Shown here one piece after another: positions 53,391 through 62,508 of a stretch of 64,000 nucleotides of DNA; the first letter of the stretch is position 1; each line of letters begins with the position of its first letter. The DNA is from Bacteroidia bacterium (lineage in GTDB: Bacteria > Bacteroidota > Bacteroidia > Bacteroidales > Prolixibacteraceae). Made by a program: the position numbers and the translations under genes. The notes under the pieces are model-generated. The model worked only from the letters and a program-made list of their open reading frames with translations, ran no database searches and was not told the DNA's origin. The stretch covers positions 1 through 64,000 of the forward strand of contig JAPLDT010000048.1 in NCBI GenBank assembly GCA_026391315.1, read 5' to 3'.

Positions 53391-53477
53391 ATTGTCTCTA
53401 TTCAAAAAGCTGAAGATCAGTGAATTAGAAAATGTGGTTTCCAGAACAATGGAGGAGCTATTTCTGTTTTGTCATAA

Positions 53478-53517
53478 CGGGTATAAAAATTAAAAGTCTT
53501 TTTAATTTTTATACCCG
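53478..53517. terminator. Bidirectional intrinsic terminator between DUF423 and TonB receptor genes
   Basis: Perfect 18-base stem CGGGTATAAAAATTAAAA (53478-53495) / TTTTAATTTTTATACCCG (53500-53517) with a four-base loop. It lies between convergent genes (stops at 53390 and 53592) and the AT-rich stem can work in both directions. Confidence 0.75.
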
Positions 53518-53591
53518 CCGCTCCTATTATTGGGGATTATTGTAAATCACCAACCATTATTGAGCACATTATCAAAAATTTAAATAAACAC

Positions 53592-56500
53592 CTAGTTGAA
53601 AATATATCTTAGGCCAATTTGAATTTGATAACGAGAACCCATACCAATATCATCTTTGAAAGAAGATGTATAAGGTGTTTGGTTTTTAGCATCTAAATAT
53701 GGAAATGAGAAGATTGGAGTTTTACCATCAGCATCCATTTTAACAAAAGTTAAAGGTGATGTTGTCGTAGCTACTTTATTAACACCCCAATTCCTGTTTA
53801 GGAAATTAGTAAAGTTGTATATATCAGCAGTAAATCTCAAAGTATTTTTAGTCCTTCCTATTTTAATACGGACATCTTGTGTGAAATTCAAGTCAACTCT
53901 GTGAGTCCATGGTAATACCATCGCATTTCTTTTAACAATTTCGCCCCTATGTTTAGTTAAATAAGGATTGTTATAAATGAAATTATCCAGTTGACTCCAA
54001 ATTTGATCTGTTGTTCTTGTATCAGGATATACGATCCCACCTACAGTTACTGGTTGTGCTTGAGTCAATTTTATATCATATGAATTTTTAGGAACATAAA
54101 TTAAGTCATTTGAGAATCCATCACCATTTAGGTCCCCACTATAAATTACCGAGGTTGTATAATATGGAGATCCTTCATACAATAAGCCAATGGCCGATGT
54201 AAATATCTTAGCGTAATCCCTTTTGTATGTTACATTGGCAATAACTCTGTGAGGCATATAATTGTTTGAATACCCTTCATTGAATACATTGGAATTTCCA
54301 GCTACCGGCCTTGACCCCCACATTGTAGAAGCAGTGGAACCATTGACCGCTGCATCCAAAGCGACTTGCCTTGTATAAGCTGCACTTACTCCTAAATTCT
54401 TCATTTGTTTTTGGATCTGCAAGGTTGCAAGTGCTATATGTCCTGCATTTGCATTTGTCATATAAATTGCATTTCCAATAGAGGGATTAGATGAAGAGTT
54501 CGGAATTCCTGCCAAAGGATAAACGGAAGTCTTTGGAAATCTGGTCCTACCATCGGATAATGTTATCAAACCCTTTGAAGGCAATGCTATGTTTTCAAAA
54601 ACGGATGCATTAATATTATCAATGTATGTTCCTTCTAATGTGACCGTCCATCCCATTATTTTCTTGTCAACTGCCAGTGTTGTTTTCCAAACTGTTGGAA
54701 ATTTATAACTTGGATCAGTTACGTTGATACTATAAGACTTACTTAGGGTTGCTGTTCCGGATGGTCTATATTTGTTTACGTCAGGAGAGAAAATATATCC
54801 TGAACCACCTGAAATTGAGCCAAATAACGCCATACCACTATTAGATGCCTGATTTGAAATCCAAACAAACGGTGGTGCACCCTGGAAAAAGCCTGTACCA
54901 CCCCGAACTTGTAAAGTTTGATCATTAAGTACATCCCAGTTAAAGCCTGCCCGCGGAGAAATTTGAAGCGCTTTATTCGGCGCTTGACCGGTATTGGCAT
55001 GTATTCCATTGTAGAATTGTGAAAGTGTATCAACTACAGGATTATACAAAAATGTATCATAGAATTTTGTGTAGTCAAATCTAATACCATAAGTAACAGT
55101 TAAATTATCTTTGACTTTCCATTTATCTTGCGCAAAAACACTTAATTCTAAATCTTTAGGACCAACCAATGGGAATCCGTCACTACCTAAAGTATAGGAT
55201 AAATCATATCTTGCGGCGGCTTTTGTACCTGCAGCGGAAGCATAAAAATCAGTCAAACTACTAAAACGGTAAACACCTTGATAAGCTGGTGAAAATCCAT
55301 TTAAATATTTTTTGTATGAGTTTTGAGTTCCTATTGTAATTTCGTGAGAACCTTTATAAGTAGTAAAAATATCATTGAATTGAATAACATCTGTATTTAA
55401 TTTGTTTCCATATGTATATTGTTCATATCCAAAAGAAGTAAAAGGTTGACCGTTGCCATCCAAAATATCTACCAAAGGAAAATCGCCTGATGTAAGGGGG
55501 GTTCTGAAGTCTCTAAGCGAAGTATAACCAATTTGTAGTTTATTATTTGATTTATTCGAAAACTTGGTATTTAATTCACCAATTAAGATATCAGCATTGT
55601 TGTTGATTTTATATCCTGCACCATAGAATGGCATTGCAAACTGACCTGGAGTTCTGCCATAGGTTGTATTGGCACTACCGCTATTGGATGGCTGAATTTC
55701 ATTTGAAGAACGGAGTAAATTATATTTCAATGTAAAAGTGTTTTTATCATTGATATTCCAATCTACTTTTACGGTCAGCCTTTTCGACGCTGCGGTATAG
55801 GAATAGCCTTGATAAACACCTGGATCGTAATTATATGTCTTTTTCAAAAAATCTGACAAGGCATTTAATTGATCAGCATTCGCATTAGAAATATTCAGGC
55901 CATTCGGTGCATGTGATGCATCACTTGCAACCCAGGAAGTGCCAGGAGCCGTTTTACTTTCTTGCTCACCATTGATGAAGATAAATAACCTATTTTTAAC
56001 AATTGCGCCCCCAACTGTAAAGCCTTTCAAGTCATAATTGAAAGTTTGTTTTGGTAATGTAACCGCACCAACATTGTAACCTTGCAAATTTTCACCTTTA
56101 AAGTATTGATATACAGAACCAAATGTTTTATTGTTACCGCTTCTTGTTACTGAGTTAATTCCAGCGCCATTAAATCCACCATATTTAACATCAAATGGTG
56201 AAACATTGACTTGTATTTGTTCAATGGCATCTAATGAAATTGGCTGTGCACCTGTTTGTCCTCCCAGTGTACCATCACCTAAGCCAAAAGAATTATTAAA
56301 GTTTGCGCCATCAATTGTCACATTATTTAATTGTGAACTAATACCACCGAATGATAAATTATTTTGTGATGGAACAAGTTTAACAACGTCTTTCCAGGTC
56401 CTGGAAACAGAAGGTATCTGTTCAATAGACATTCTGCTGATAGTTTCTTGTGAACCATTTCGGCTTGTATTGAAGACTTTACTGGTAAGTGTTGACCTGA

Positions 56501-56858
56501 CAACAACTTCACCCAATTGAGTAGCAGCATCTACAAGTATAAAATTTTGTTTAAAGGTTTGACCTAAGTTCAAAATAATATCACCCCTTGATTCTGGTTT
56601 GTACCCAACAAAGGATGTTGTCAAAGTATATGGTCCACCAATTTTTAAGTTAGGTAAGTTGTAACGACCATCTCCGCGAGTCGTTGTCATATACTTAGTC
56701 CCTGTTGGAATGTGGACTGCCGTTACGATAACATTTGGTAACGGAGAATTACCTTCTAAAATTGTTCCTGAAATTTCAGAAGTAGTTTCTTGCGATTTTG
56801 CCATTATTGAAAATAATATAAGCAGAACCACTAACATCACTCTTTTTAATTTTCCCAT
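53592..56858 (-). CDS. Oar-like TonB-dependent receptor
   Basis: 1088-residue outer-membrane TonB-dependent receptor. A signal peptide (to about residue 23) is followed by a carboxypeptidase-regulatory-like domain (about 27-112, SEISGTILEGNSPLPNVIVTAVHIPTG), a plug (about 120-245; SIEQIPSVSRTWKDVVKLVPSQNN, ITIDGANFNNSFGLGDGTLGGQTGAQPISLDAIEQIQVNVSPFDVKYGG) and a long barrel ending LGLRYIFN. The FDVKYGGFNGAGINSVTRSGNN segment is typical of the OmpA-related (Oar) receptors of Bacteroidota and Myxococcota. No SusD neighbour, so it is not a SusC. Substrate unknown. The following 525 bases upstream hold its control region. Confidence 0.9.
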   Translation of the reverse strand: MGKLKRVMLVVLLILFSIMAKSQETTSEISGTILEGNSPLPNVIVTAVHIPTGTKYMTTTRGDGRYNLPNLKIGGPYTLTTSFVGYKPESRGDIILNLGQTFKQNFILVDAATQLGEVVVRSTLTSKVFNTSRNGSQETISRMSIEQIPSVSRTWKDVVKLVPSQNNLSFGGISSQLNNVTIDGANFNNSFGLGDGTLGGQTGAQPISLDAIEQIQVNVSPFDVKYGGFNGAGINSVTRSGNNKTFGSVYQYFKGENLQGYNVGAVTLPKQTFNYDLKGFTVGGAIVKNRLFIFINGEQESKTAPGTSWVASDASHAPNGLNISNANADQLNALSDFLKKTYNYDPGVYQGYSYTAASKRLTVKVDWNINDKNTFTLKYNLLRSSNEIQPSNSGSANTTYGRTPGQFAMPFYGAGYKINNNADILIGELNTKFSNKSNNKLQIGYTSLRDFRTPLTSGDFPLVDILDGNGQPFTSFGYEQYTYGNKLNTDVIQFNDIFTTYKGSHEITIGTQNSYKKYLNGFSPAYQGVYRFSSLTDFYASAAGTKAAARYDLSYTLGSDGFPLVGPKDLELSVFAQDKWKVKDNLTVTYGIRFDYTKFYDTFLYNPVVDTLSQFYNGIHANTGQAPNKALQISPRAGFNWDVLNDQTLQVRGGTGFFQGAPPFVWISNQASNSGMALFGSISGGSGYIFSPDVNKYRPSGTATLSKSYSINVTDPSYKFPTVWKTTLAVDKKIMGWTVTLEGTYIDNINASVFENIALPSKGLITLSDGRTRFPKTSVYPLAGIPNSSSNPSIGNAIYMTNANAGHIALATLQIQKQMKNLGVSAAYTRQVALDAAVNGSTASTMWGSRPVAGNSNVFNEGYSNNYMPHRVIANVTYKRDYAKIFTSAIGLLYEGSPYYTTSVIYSGDLNGDGFSNDLIYVPKNSYDIKLTQAQPVTVGGIVYPDTRTTDQIWSQLDNFIYNNPYLTKHRGEIVKRNAMVLPWTHRVDLNFTQDVRIKIGRTKNTLRFTADIYNFTNFLNRNWGVNKVATTTSPLTFVKMDADGKTPIFSFPYLDAKNQTPYTSSFKDDIGMGSRYQIQIGLRYIFN

Positions 56859-57384
56859 TTTTAATTATTGTTATTTCTAATTGTTTCCAAAACCCGGGTT
56901 GTAATGTTTCTATAATAAATATTTCAATTGCAGATATTTAGGTGCGGCGCAAGAAGTTCAACTATTTATATGCATGCTTACTATCAACGCCAACAAGCCA
57001 AAGAATCAAAATATTTTCAAAAAACTATTGAATTATTGCAAAATTGCCACTTAAAAGCGAATGAACGATATTGCAATTATACTTAAAATAATATAAACTG
57101 TTAACAAATATTATGATATTTATTCGTTCTTTAACACATCTGTTGCAAGTTTGTAACAGATTTGTAACACTACGAATTTTCCCATCCTTTCATTGAATCA
57201 TATAACGGAAGTTTGGGAGAATAGCGCCTCTGATTAAAAAGCAAATTATTTCAGAAGCCAATCCGACAATTCTTGTACCAAAAAATATTAAATGGAAAGC
57301 CGGATTATATAATTGATCCACACTTTTATGCCGTCAGCTTCCTGGTAAGGGGAAACACGCCTGGCACCAAATTTGACATTCGGT
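56859..57384. other. Intergenic region upstream of the Oar-like receptor
   Basis: No gene seen. It contains a short inverted repeat TCTGTT-N10-AACAGA (57139-57160) and two TTTGTAACA words beside it, which could form an operator. No exact -7 box is visible upstream of the receptor start on the minus strand. Confidence 0.3.
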
Positions 57385-58944
57385 TTATGGCAATCTTCTT
57401 TCATCCGCTGGTCTGGCCTTCATGACAGGTTTTCCTGGTATTTTTACCTGTCTCATTGCAGCATTGTAAACAAAAGAAGCTGTAATGACGGCATTTTGTT
57501 TAAGATCATCCATTACCAGTCTTTCATAGGTATCCATGGTGGTATGATACCCCCGTCCATATTCAATGGCATCCTGGATAAACTGAAAGCCGGGCAGGCC
57601 GACCGCATCAAATGCAAGGTGGTCGGTCCCCGAAGTGTTCCTGATAGTAGTTGTGGAAGCCCCCATGTCGGCAAAAGGTCTGAGCCATTCTTCAAAAATG
57701 GGCCTCACCAGTTCATTTTCCTGCAGGTAAATTCCCCGGTATTTTCCGCTTCCGTTATCCATGTTGAAATACCCGGCAAACTTGTCAAATTCAGGTTTGT
57801 GCTCCTTTGTTTTAGGATCCACAAGGTACTTCTCAACATATCCGCGTGAGCCATTTAATCCTTGTTCCTCACCGCCCCACAGTGCGATACGGATTGTCCT
57901 TCGGGGCGCAATATCCAGGCTTTTCAATATCCGGATTGCCTCAAGCATTACCACACATCCTGATGCATTGTCTGCAGCACCGGTTCCCCCATGCCATGAG
58001 TCGATATGCGCCCCAAGCATCACCACCTCCGATTTAAGGTTCTTATCAGTACCCGGAATTTCCCCTATTACATTGTTGACTGTCGGGCTATCAAAAAATC
58101 TATTTTGAATGTCGATTTCCATCTCAACAGGAACTTGATGACGGAGCAGTCTCTCCATCCTTCCAAAGTCTTCGTTCGGAAGATTCAATTCTGCGATTGG
58201 CTGGCTGGTCCCGGCACTGTAGTTCGCCCCATTGGATCTTGGGATATTGTATATTCCTGAGTTATTAAGTATGACCGCTGCCTTTTCTGCTGTCAGCATT
58301 TCATTGATTTTCGCACGCAAAGCCCTTTGGGCCTGGAATGCAGCTAAATCAAAATTGGGCCGATTTGATGGTGCTGTGGAGGTTGCCATGGACATGTCCT
58401 TAAGCTGATCATTGGTTAAACGGCTTGCCAAAGGATCAAAGCTGATGGCATAGGTTGAAACGGAAGGTATCAAGACTATTTTGCCTGATAGTTTTCCCTT
58501 GTATTTTTCAAGGTCGGCTTCAGTCTTTGCATCGAGAAACAGAACTTCACCCTTGATCATTCCTGTTGTACTACCTGTCCATGCTACCGGATTACAGGCA
58601 AAACTGGTATAATATGGAGAAATCATGGCTGCGTAGGTTTTCTGGTTATCCCATCCGCCACGGCTGAATTCCCTTGCAGGTTCTATCCGCACATTTTGCA
58701 ATCCCAGCTCTTCCATTTTTTTCTTAGCCCATTCATTTCCACGGTTATTCCCGGTTGAACCTGTTAGTCTGGATCCCACAAAATCGGTGAGCCAGAAAGC
58801 CATCTCTTCAATTCCGGAGTTTTTTAGGCCTTCCTGCTTCATTTTATAGACCATGCCAAGGTCAACATTTTCATTCTGCGATTGAGACAAAAGAGGCAAT
58901 AAAAAGAAAAATGAAAAAACTGTAAAGATTCTAAAAATGCTCAT
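57385..58944 (-). CDS. M28 family zinc peptidase
   Basis: 519-residue exported aminopeptidase/carboxypeptidase of family M28 with two zinc ions. The signal is MSIFRIFTVFSFFFLLPLLSQSQ. Zinc ligands are visible in order: His and Asp in AHIDSWHGGTGAADNASG, Glu-Glu in WGGEEQGLNG, Asp in YFNMDNGSGKYRG, and His in SGTDHLAFDAVGLPGFQF. A protease-associated-like insert (about 120-250) precedes the catalytic domain, typical of long M28 members. Start 58944 excludes 11 leading codons without signal character. A minus-strand TATCTTTG box (58975-58982) lies about 30 bases upstream. Confidence 0.9.
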   Translation of the reverse strand: MSIFRIFTVFSFFFLLPLLSQSQNENVDLGMVYKMKQEGLKNSGIEEMAFWLTDFVGSRLTGSTGNNRGNEWAKKKMEELGLQNVRIEPAREFSRGGWDNQKTYAAMISPYYTSFACNPVAWTGSTTGMIKGEVLFLDAKTEADLEKYKGKLSGKIVLIPSVSTYAISFDPLASRLTNDQLKDMSMATSTAPSNRPNFDLAAFQAQRALRAKINEMLTAEKAAVILNNSGIYNIPRSNGANYSAGTSQPIAELNLPNEDFGRMERLLRHQVPVEMEIDIQNRFFDSPTVNNVIGEIPGTDKNLKSEVVMLGAHIDSWHGGTGAADNASGCVVMLEAIRILKSLDIAPRRTIRIALWGGEEQGLNGSRGYVEKYLVDPKTKEHKPEFDKFAGYFNMDNGSGKYRGIYLQENELVRPIFEEWLRPFADMGASTTTIRNTSGTDHLAFDAVGLPGFQFIQDAIEYGRGYHTTMDTYERLVMDDLKQNAVITASFVYNAAMRQVKIPGKPVMKARPADERRLP

Positions 58945-58974
58945 TTGGTGGTTGTTAAAGTGATTAGTGAAAAT

Positions 58975-58982
58975 CAAAGATA
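58975..58982 (-). promoter_or_regulatory. -7-like box TATCTTTG before the M28 peptidase gene
   Basis: TATCTTTG on the minus strand fits TAnnTTTG exactly, 30 bases before the ATG at 58944. It suggests that the peptidase gene is a separate unit from the xylan operon. No -33 box with correct spacing is seen. Confidence 0.4.
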
Positions 58983-58996
58983 AAAAAAAATCACAA

Positions 58997-59149
58997 TTAT
59001 GGCTTGCTGTATGCTTCCGCTACAGCTTTTTTGATTTTTTCTGTTGTCATGTAAAATTTGAGCTCTTTCCACTGGCGCGGAGATTCAGGATAAAACTCAA
59101 CAGGACCTTTTCCCGTCAATATCCTTAAAATCGATCTCAAATATTTCAT
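58997..59149 (-). CDS. Putative 50-residue protein overlapping the DUF2264 3' end
   Basis: A 50-codon frame with ATG at 59147-59149, starting inside the DUF2264 gene in the +1 frame and running 97 bases beyond its stop codon to TAA at 58997. The peptide, MKYLRSILRILTGKGPVEFY followed by PESPRQWKELKFYMTTEKIK and KAVAEAYSKP, has protein-like composition. The overlap of 53 bases would allow coupled translation. I know no family. Alternatively a base slip at the AAAA run (around 59109) could have split a longer C-terminus of DUF2264; the peptide could then be its true tail. Sequencing or read-depth data would settle it. Confidence 0.4.
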   Translation of the reverse strand: MKYLRSILRILTGKGPVEFYPESPRQWKELKFYMTTEKIKKAVAEAYSKP

Positions 59150-61151
59150 TGTTATTTAAAGTAAGCTCCGCACCCAAGGCAGAGAAAGACGATGTAACCT
59201 CCATGATTTTAATCTCCTTGATGGGCGATAATTCTTCAGAATTCCATTCACTGTCATCCGTTTTGTGCAACAAAACCATGATCATCAACTCCATGGCAGG
59301 ATTTTTTGCCTTTCGCTTCCTGGTGGCATAAATTACGGTACTCTCGTCTGCTTCCGCATTTCGGTTACTGTGTACCAGGGTATCGAGGGAATCCCAACCA
59401 TGGTAGGTAATCAAGGCAACCCTTCTACCCGGAATGGAGGCTGTGATGACCTTCCTGGTACCATCCTCAAATTGATTGACCATTGCTTTTTGCCCTTTGA
59501 TGTGGGGCAGTCCGAAATGGCCAAAGGTCAATTCATGTTCAAATGCCAAACGGGTGCGGTCAACTCTGATCACACCTCCCGGAATTGTTATTTCGGCAAG
59601 GTCGATGATGTATCCCACTCCGTTGTTCGGCGGTTTCCGCATGATGGCCTGCCTATACAAAACATCCTTCCGCACACCGTTGTAAAGCATACTCTGGGAG
59701 GTTGTAAAAACGCTGTTTTTCCCTGAATCATTGTCAATTTTCTGTCCGGTGAGATAGAAGTTTACATCATCTCCCCTCAAATCCCTTGGATCCAGGCTGC
59801 GAAAACTATATTCCATCGATGTTCCTCCATTTGGATTATGGTCCTCCCACGGGAAATGGGTATTGTAGACCAGCTTGGAATAATTGGGATCATCGTAATA
59901 GACTTTTCCGGGAATTATTTCAGATGTACCTGTTTTTCCGTGATTGACCAAGACAAGTCCAGGATTTTCCAAAACAATCTTGTTCGAGTTGGTTCCCAGA
60001 TTCTCCCACATTCCGTCGTTTTCCCTTGCCGTCCAGAAGGGTGAATCATCCGGTAATGCCAGACAGATAAAAGGCAGGAACATCAGAAAAGGACTTCCGG
60101 CACAACTGTAGTTTTGAATCATGTACTCCTTTTGCCCATAAAATCCCAGGCTGGGAATATCATTGCAATAAAATTCCTCCCTGGTAACAAATTGAAGCAG
60201 CGAACCTGAACATAGCCGCCTTGCCCAACCCGCATCAAGCTCTGTTTTCTCCTTCAGCATGAAAGCAACCGGGAAGGCGCCGGATACCCATGTCCGGTAG
60301 CAGATACTTCTGGACCACATGTTGAGATACCCGTTTCGTGCAAAAAAGCCAGTAACCGATTCCATCAGTTTCCGGGCTGAATTCTCAATGATATCTGCAA
60401 TCTCAGGGTAGTATTCATCACCGAATGTGCGGTTCCAGATGGTTGTGTAAACAATGAAAAGACTGATAGAATAATAGTTATAAGTTTGCTCAAGATACCA
60501 TCCGTCTCCTGAATGATAAGATACCACCCAAAGAAGATGACTTTTCAATAAGTCATCATCAATCTTGTACCCATACTTCTTTAAAAACGAAAGCGCACAG
60601 ATATTAAAAATCCGCCAATTGTTCTGGGTGGTCCTGTGGTGAGCCCATTTTGAAATGGTAATGACCATCTCATCTTTCTGCTTTTCGGAATATTGGGACC
60701 AGATCGTGTCGGGCAACAGAAGCAATGTTTTAAACAATCCGCCAAACTCGCAGGTAAACTGGTAATTGGAGTCGGGCAATTCTTCAGGCAAAGGCAATGA
60801 ATTCGAATGTCCCGGGGTAAAGGCATTGTAAAATTGCAAACTGTAATAATCCCTGAGTTTGATATGATTGATGGTCGTTTCAGGATCAATATGGATGAGC
60901 GGAGCTGCCAGGGTGAATGTTCTTTCCAGCGCTTCAAATTGAGCGGAACGGTAACGCCATTCTGGAGCTCCGGGCTGTGGATACGTCTTACCGGGAACTG
61001 TCGGAAAGTTTATTGGGGTTTCTATAGATTCAACATGCTTAAAGGCCCTTTCCAAAAGATACTTCGCCAACTCAATGTAGTGCTTTTTTGACATCCCCGT
61101 AAATGGACTTAAATCAGTATCGGGGTTTATAACTTCAAAAACATTTTTCAT
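59097..61151 (-). CDS. DUF2264 domain protein, probable glycan-active enzyme
   Basis: 684-residue protein without an obvious signal peptide. The N-terminal half (about 20-390) is an (alpha/alpha)-toroid DUF2264 domain: KKHYIELAKYLLERAFKHV, RTTQNNWRIFNICAL, GDGWYLEQTYNYYSISLFI and WARRLCSGSLLQFV, with a C-terminal beta-rich region. Such proteins cluster with polysaccharide-degrading enzymes; exact activity is unclear. The gene sits 54 bases after GH30 in the xylan operon. Its C-terminus overlaps a possible 50-codon ORF, and a frameshift near the end is possible. Confidence 0.82.
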   Translation of the reverse strand: MKNVFEVINPDTDLSPFTGMSKKHYIELAKYLLERAFKHVESIETPINFPTVPGKTYPQPGAPEWRYRSAQFEALERTFTLAAPLIHIDPETTINHIKLRDYYSLQFYNAFTPGHSNSLPLPEELPDSNYQFTCEFGGLFKTLLLLPDTIWSQYSEKQKDEMVITISKWAHHRTTQNNWRIFNICALSFLKKYGYKIDDDLLKSHLLWVVSYHSGDGWYLEQTYNYYSISLFIVYTTIWNRTFGDEYYPEIADIIENSARKLMESVTGFFARNGYLNMWSRSICYRTWVSGAFPVAFMLKEKTELDAGWARRLCSGSLLQFVTREEFYCNDIPSLGFYGQKEYMIQNYSCAGSPFLMFLPFICLALPDDSPFWTARENDGMWENLGTNSNKIVLENPGLVLVNHGKTGTSEIIPGKVYYDDPNYSKLVYNTHFPWEDHNPNGGTSMEYSFRSLDPRDLRGDDVNFYLTGQKIDNDSGKNSVFTTSQSMLYNGVRKDVLYRQAIMRKPPNNGVGYIIDLAEITIPGGVIRVDRTRLAFEHELTFGHFGLPHIKGQKAMVNQFEDGTRKVITASIPGRRVALITYHGWDSLDTLVHSNRNAEADESTVIYATRKRKAKNPAMELMIMVLLHKTDDSEWNSEELSPIKEIKIMEVTSSFSALGAELTLNNNEIFEIDFKDIDGKRSC

Positions 61152-61205
61152 TTCTATTATTTCAATTAATGAATTGTATATAAATAATCTAATGGAGCAC
61201 CCAAG

Positions 61206-62498
61206 TCATTGCAAAAGCAATTTTACCGATACAATGCTTTTTGCAGTTAGTACCATGTTGACGGCCTTTTTATCGCTGCTTAATGTTGTTGTAATTGATT
61301 CCATATCTTTTGTTGCATTGGTTTCCACAGCCGATGCAGTACTGATTGCGGATGGTGATGCTACCTGCAATATAACAGGAGTAGGTTTGTTATTTATAAT
61401 TACCACTGTCATATCACTTACCCCGGAATAAGCCGTAGATAATAAATCGGCATCCTGAACGGTTGTTCCGATTCGCGTCCTGCCGGTTGCGTATTTGGCA
61501 TAATGGGAAAGGATATATCCTCTTTTGGTAGTCTCCCCAACAGCCACTGTACTTTTCGTATTCGTATCCGCTATCATAGAGTAATATCTCTTTAAATACC
61601 ACCATACATAGGCGTTGTAATTAGCTGCCATGCAATCGTTGATTTCCTTGGCTATATACTGCAATGAAGGAGCCCACAACCAATCGTAACCATTTTTCTC
61701 TTCATTCAAAAGATGCTCGGTCATCCATACTTCTTTACTTTTTTGTCGTGCCAAAGGATAATCATTTAGCCCGCCGCCATAGATGTGGCCTCCTACAATA
61801 TCAAAGTTATTTACCGTTTCACTACTATTTAGAAGCGGATCTGTATAATCCTGATTAAAATGGAATGATTCCGCTGCCATTGTTTTTACATTGCCCAATT
61901 GACGTCCATAATCCCTCACAAAATTGAAAACCTCTGCGGGAGTAAAGCTACACCAATTCATATCAGGTTCATTTTGGACGGATATAGCATACAGATTCAG
62001 CCCATTGGCTGACATATAATTTACAAATGCCTTGAGATGGGCGGCATAATCTTTATAATATGCCGGAAGTAAGTATTTTGTAGTTTGAGTCGCATCAAAT
62101 GTTGATGTACGGGTACCAGTCATATTGGCAGGGGGCTCCCAGGGAGAGGCGAAAACGATGGCGCCCAGTTCCTGCGCCTTTTTTGCAACCGCAATATCTG
62201 TGCCCCAGTTAGATTGGTCGGGGTACATCATCATCCGGATGATATTGTACCCTAACCCGGTTGAGCTATACATCTTTTCAGTTTCTGCAAGCGTTATCTG
62301 GTTGGCAGTACCAACCCAGCTGGGAGGATCGAGCATACCACCGAACCCTGTCACTTTTTGATATGTCACAGCGGGATTGAGGGTCATGTTCACATGTGTA
62401 GCTATGTTCTGTGCTAAGTCTCCCTTGTTCTTACTACAATTAATGAAAATGATGGTGCAGATCAGTATAAAAGTGAGCTTTGCAAATAGGTATTTCAT
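61206..62498 (-). CDS. GH30 xylanase/glycosidase lipoprotein
   Basis: 430-residue lipoprotein (MKYLFAKLTFILICTIIFINC, lipobox with Cys21). The family GH30 (beta/alpha)8 barrel carries acid/base Glu177 in AISVQNEPDMNW and nucleophile Glu261 in EVWMTEHLL, followed by the C-terminal beta side domain. Surrounding GFGGMLDPPSWVGT and WEPPANM fit the glucuronoxylanase-like branch (subfamily 8/7), which cleaves glucuronoxylan. Position between GH10 and DUF2264 supports a xylan role. The lipid anchor would keep it at the outer membrane surface or periplasm. Genes are 10 bases (to GH10) and 54 bases apart, so they form an operon. Confidence 0.88.
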   Translation of the reverse strand: MKYLFAKLTFILICTIIFINCSKNKGDLAQNIATHVNMTLNPAVTYQKVTGFGGMLDPPSWVGTANQITLAETEKMYSSTGLGYNIIRMMMYPDQSNWGTDIAVAKKAQELGAIVFASPWEPPANMTGTRTSTFDATQTTKYLLPAYYKDYAAHLKAFVNYMSANGLNLYAISVQNEPDMNWCSFTPAEVFNFVRDYGRQLGNVKTMAAESFHFNQDYTDPLLNSSETVNNFDIVGGHIYGGGLNDYPLARQKSKEVWMTEHLLNEEKNGYDWLWAPSLQYIAKEINDCMAANYNAYVWWYLKRYYSMIADTNTKSTVAVGETTKRGYILSHYAKYATGRTRIGTTVQDADLLSTAYSGVSDMTVVIINNKPTPVILQVASPSAISTASAVETNATKDMESITTTLSSDKKAVNMVLTAKSIVSVKLLLQ

Positions 62499-62508
62499 CT
62501 ATTTTTTT

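Noticed and set aside
53592-56858. Classing the TonB receptors (also 26508-28958) as SusC glycan importers
   Set aside because: Neither has a SusD gene beside it, and the second receptor has Oar-type plug wording; substrates cannot be assigned.
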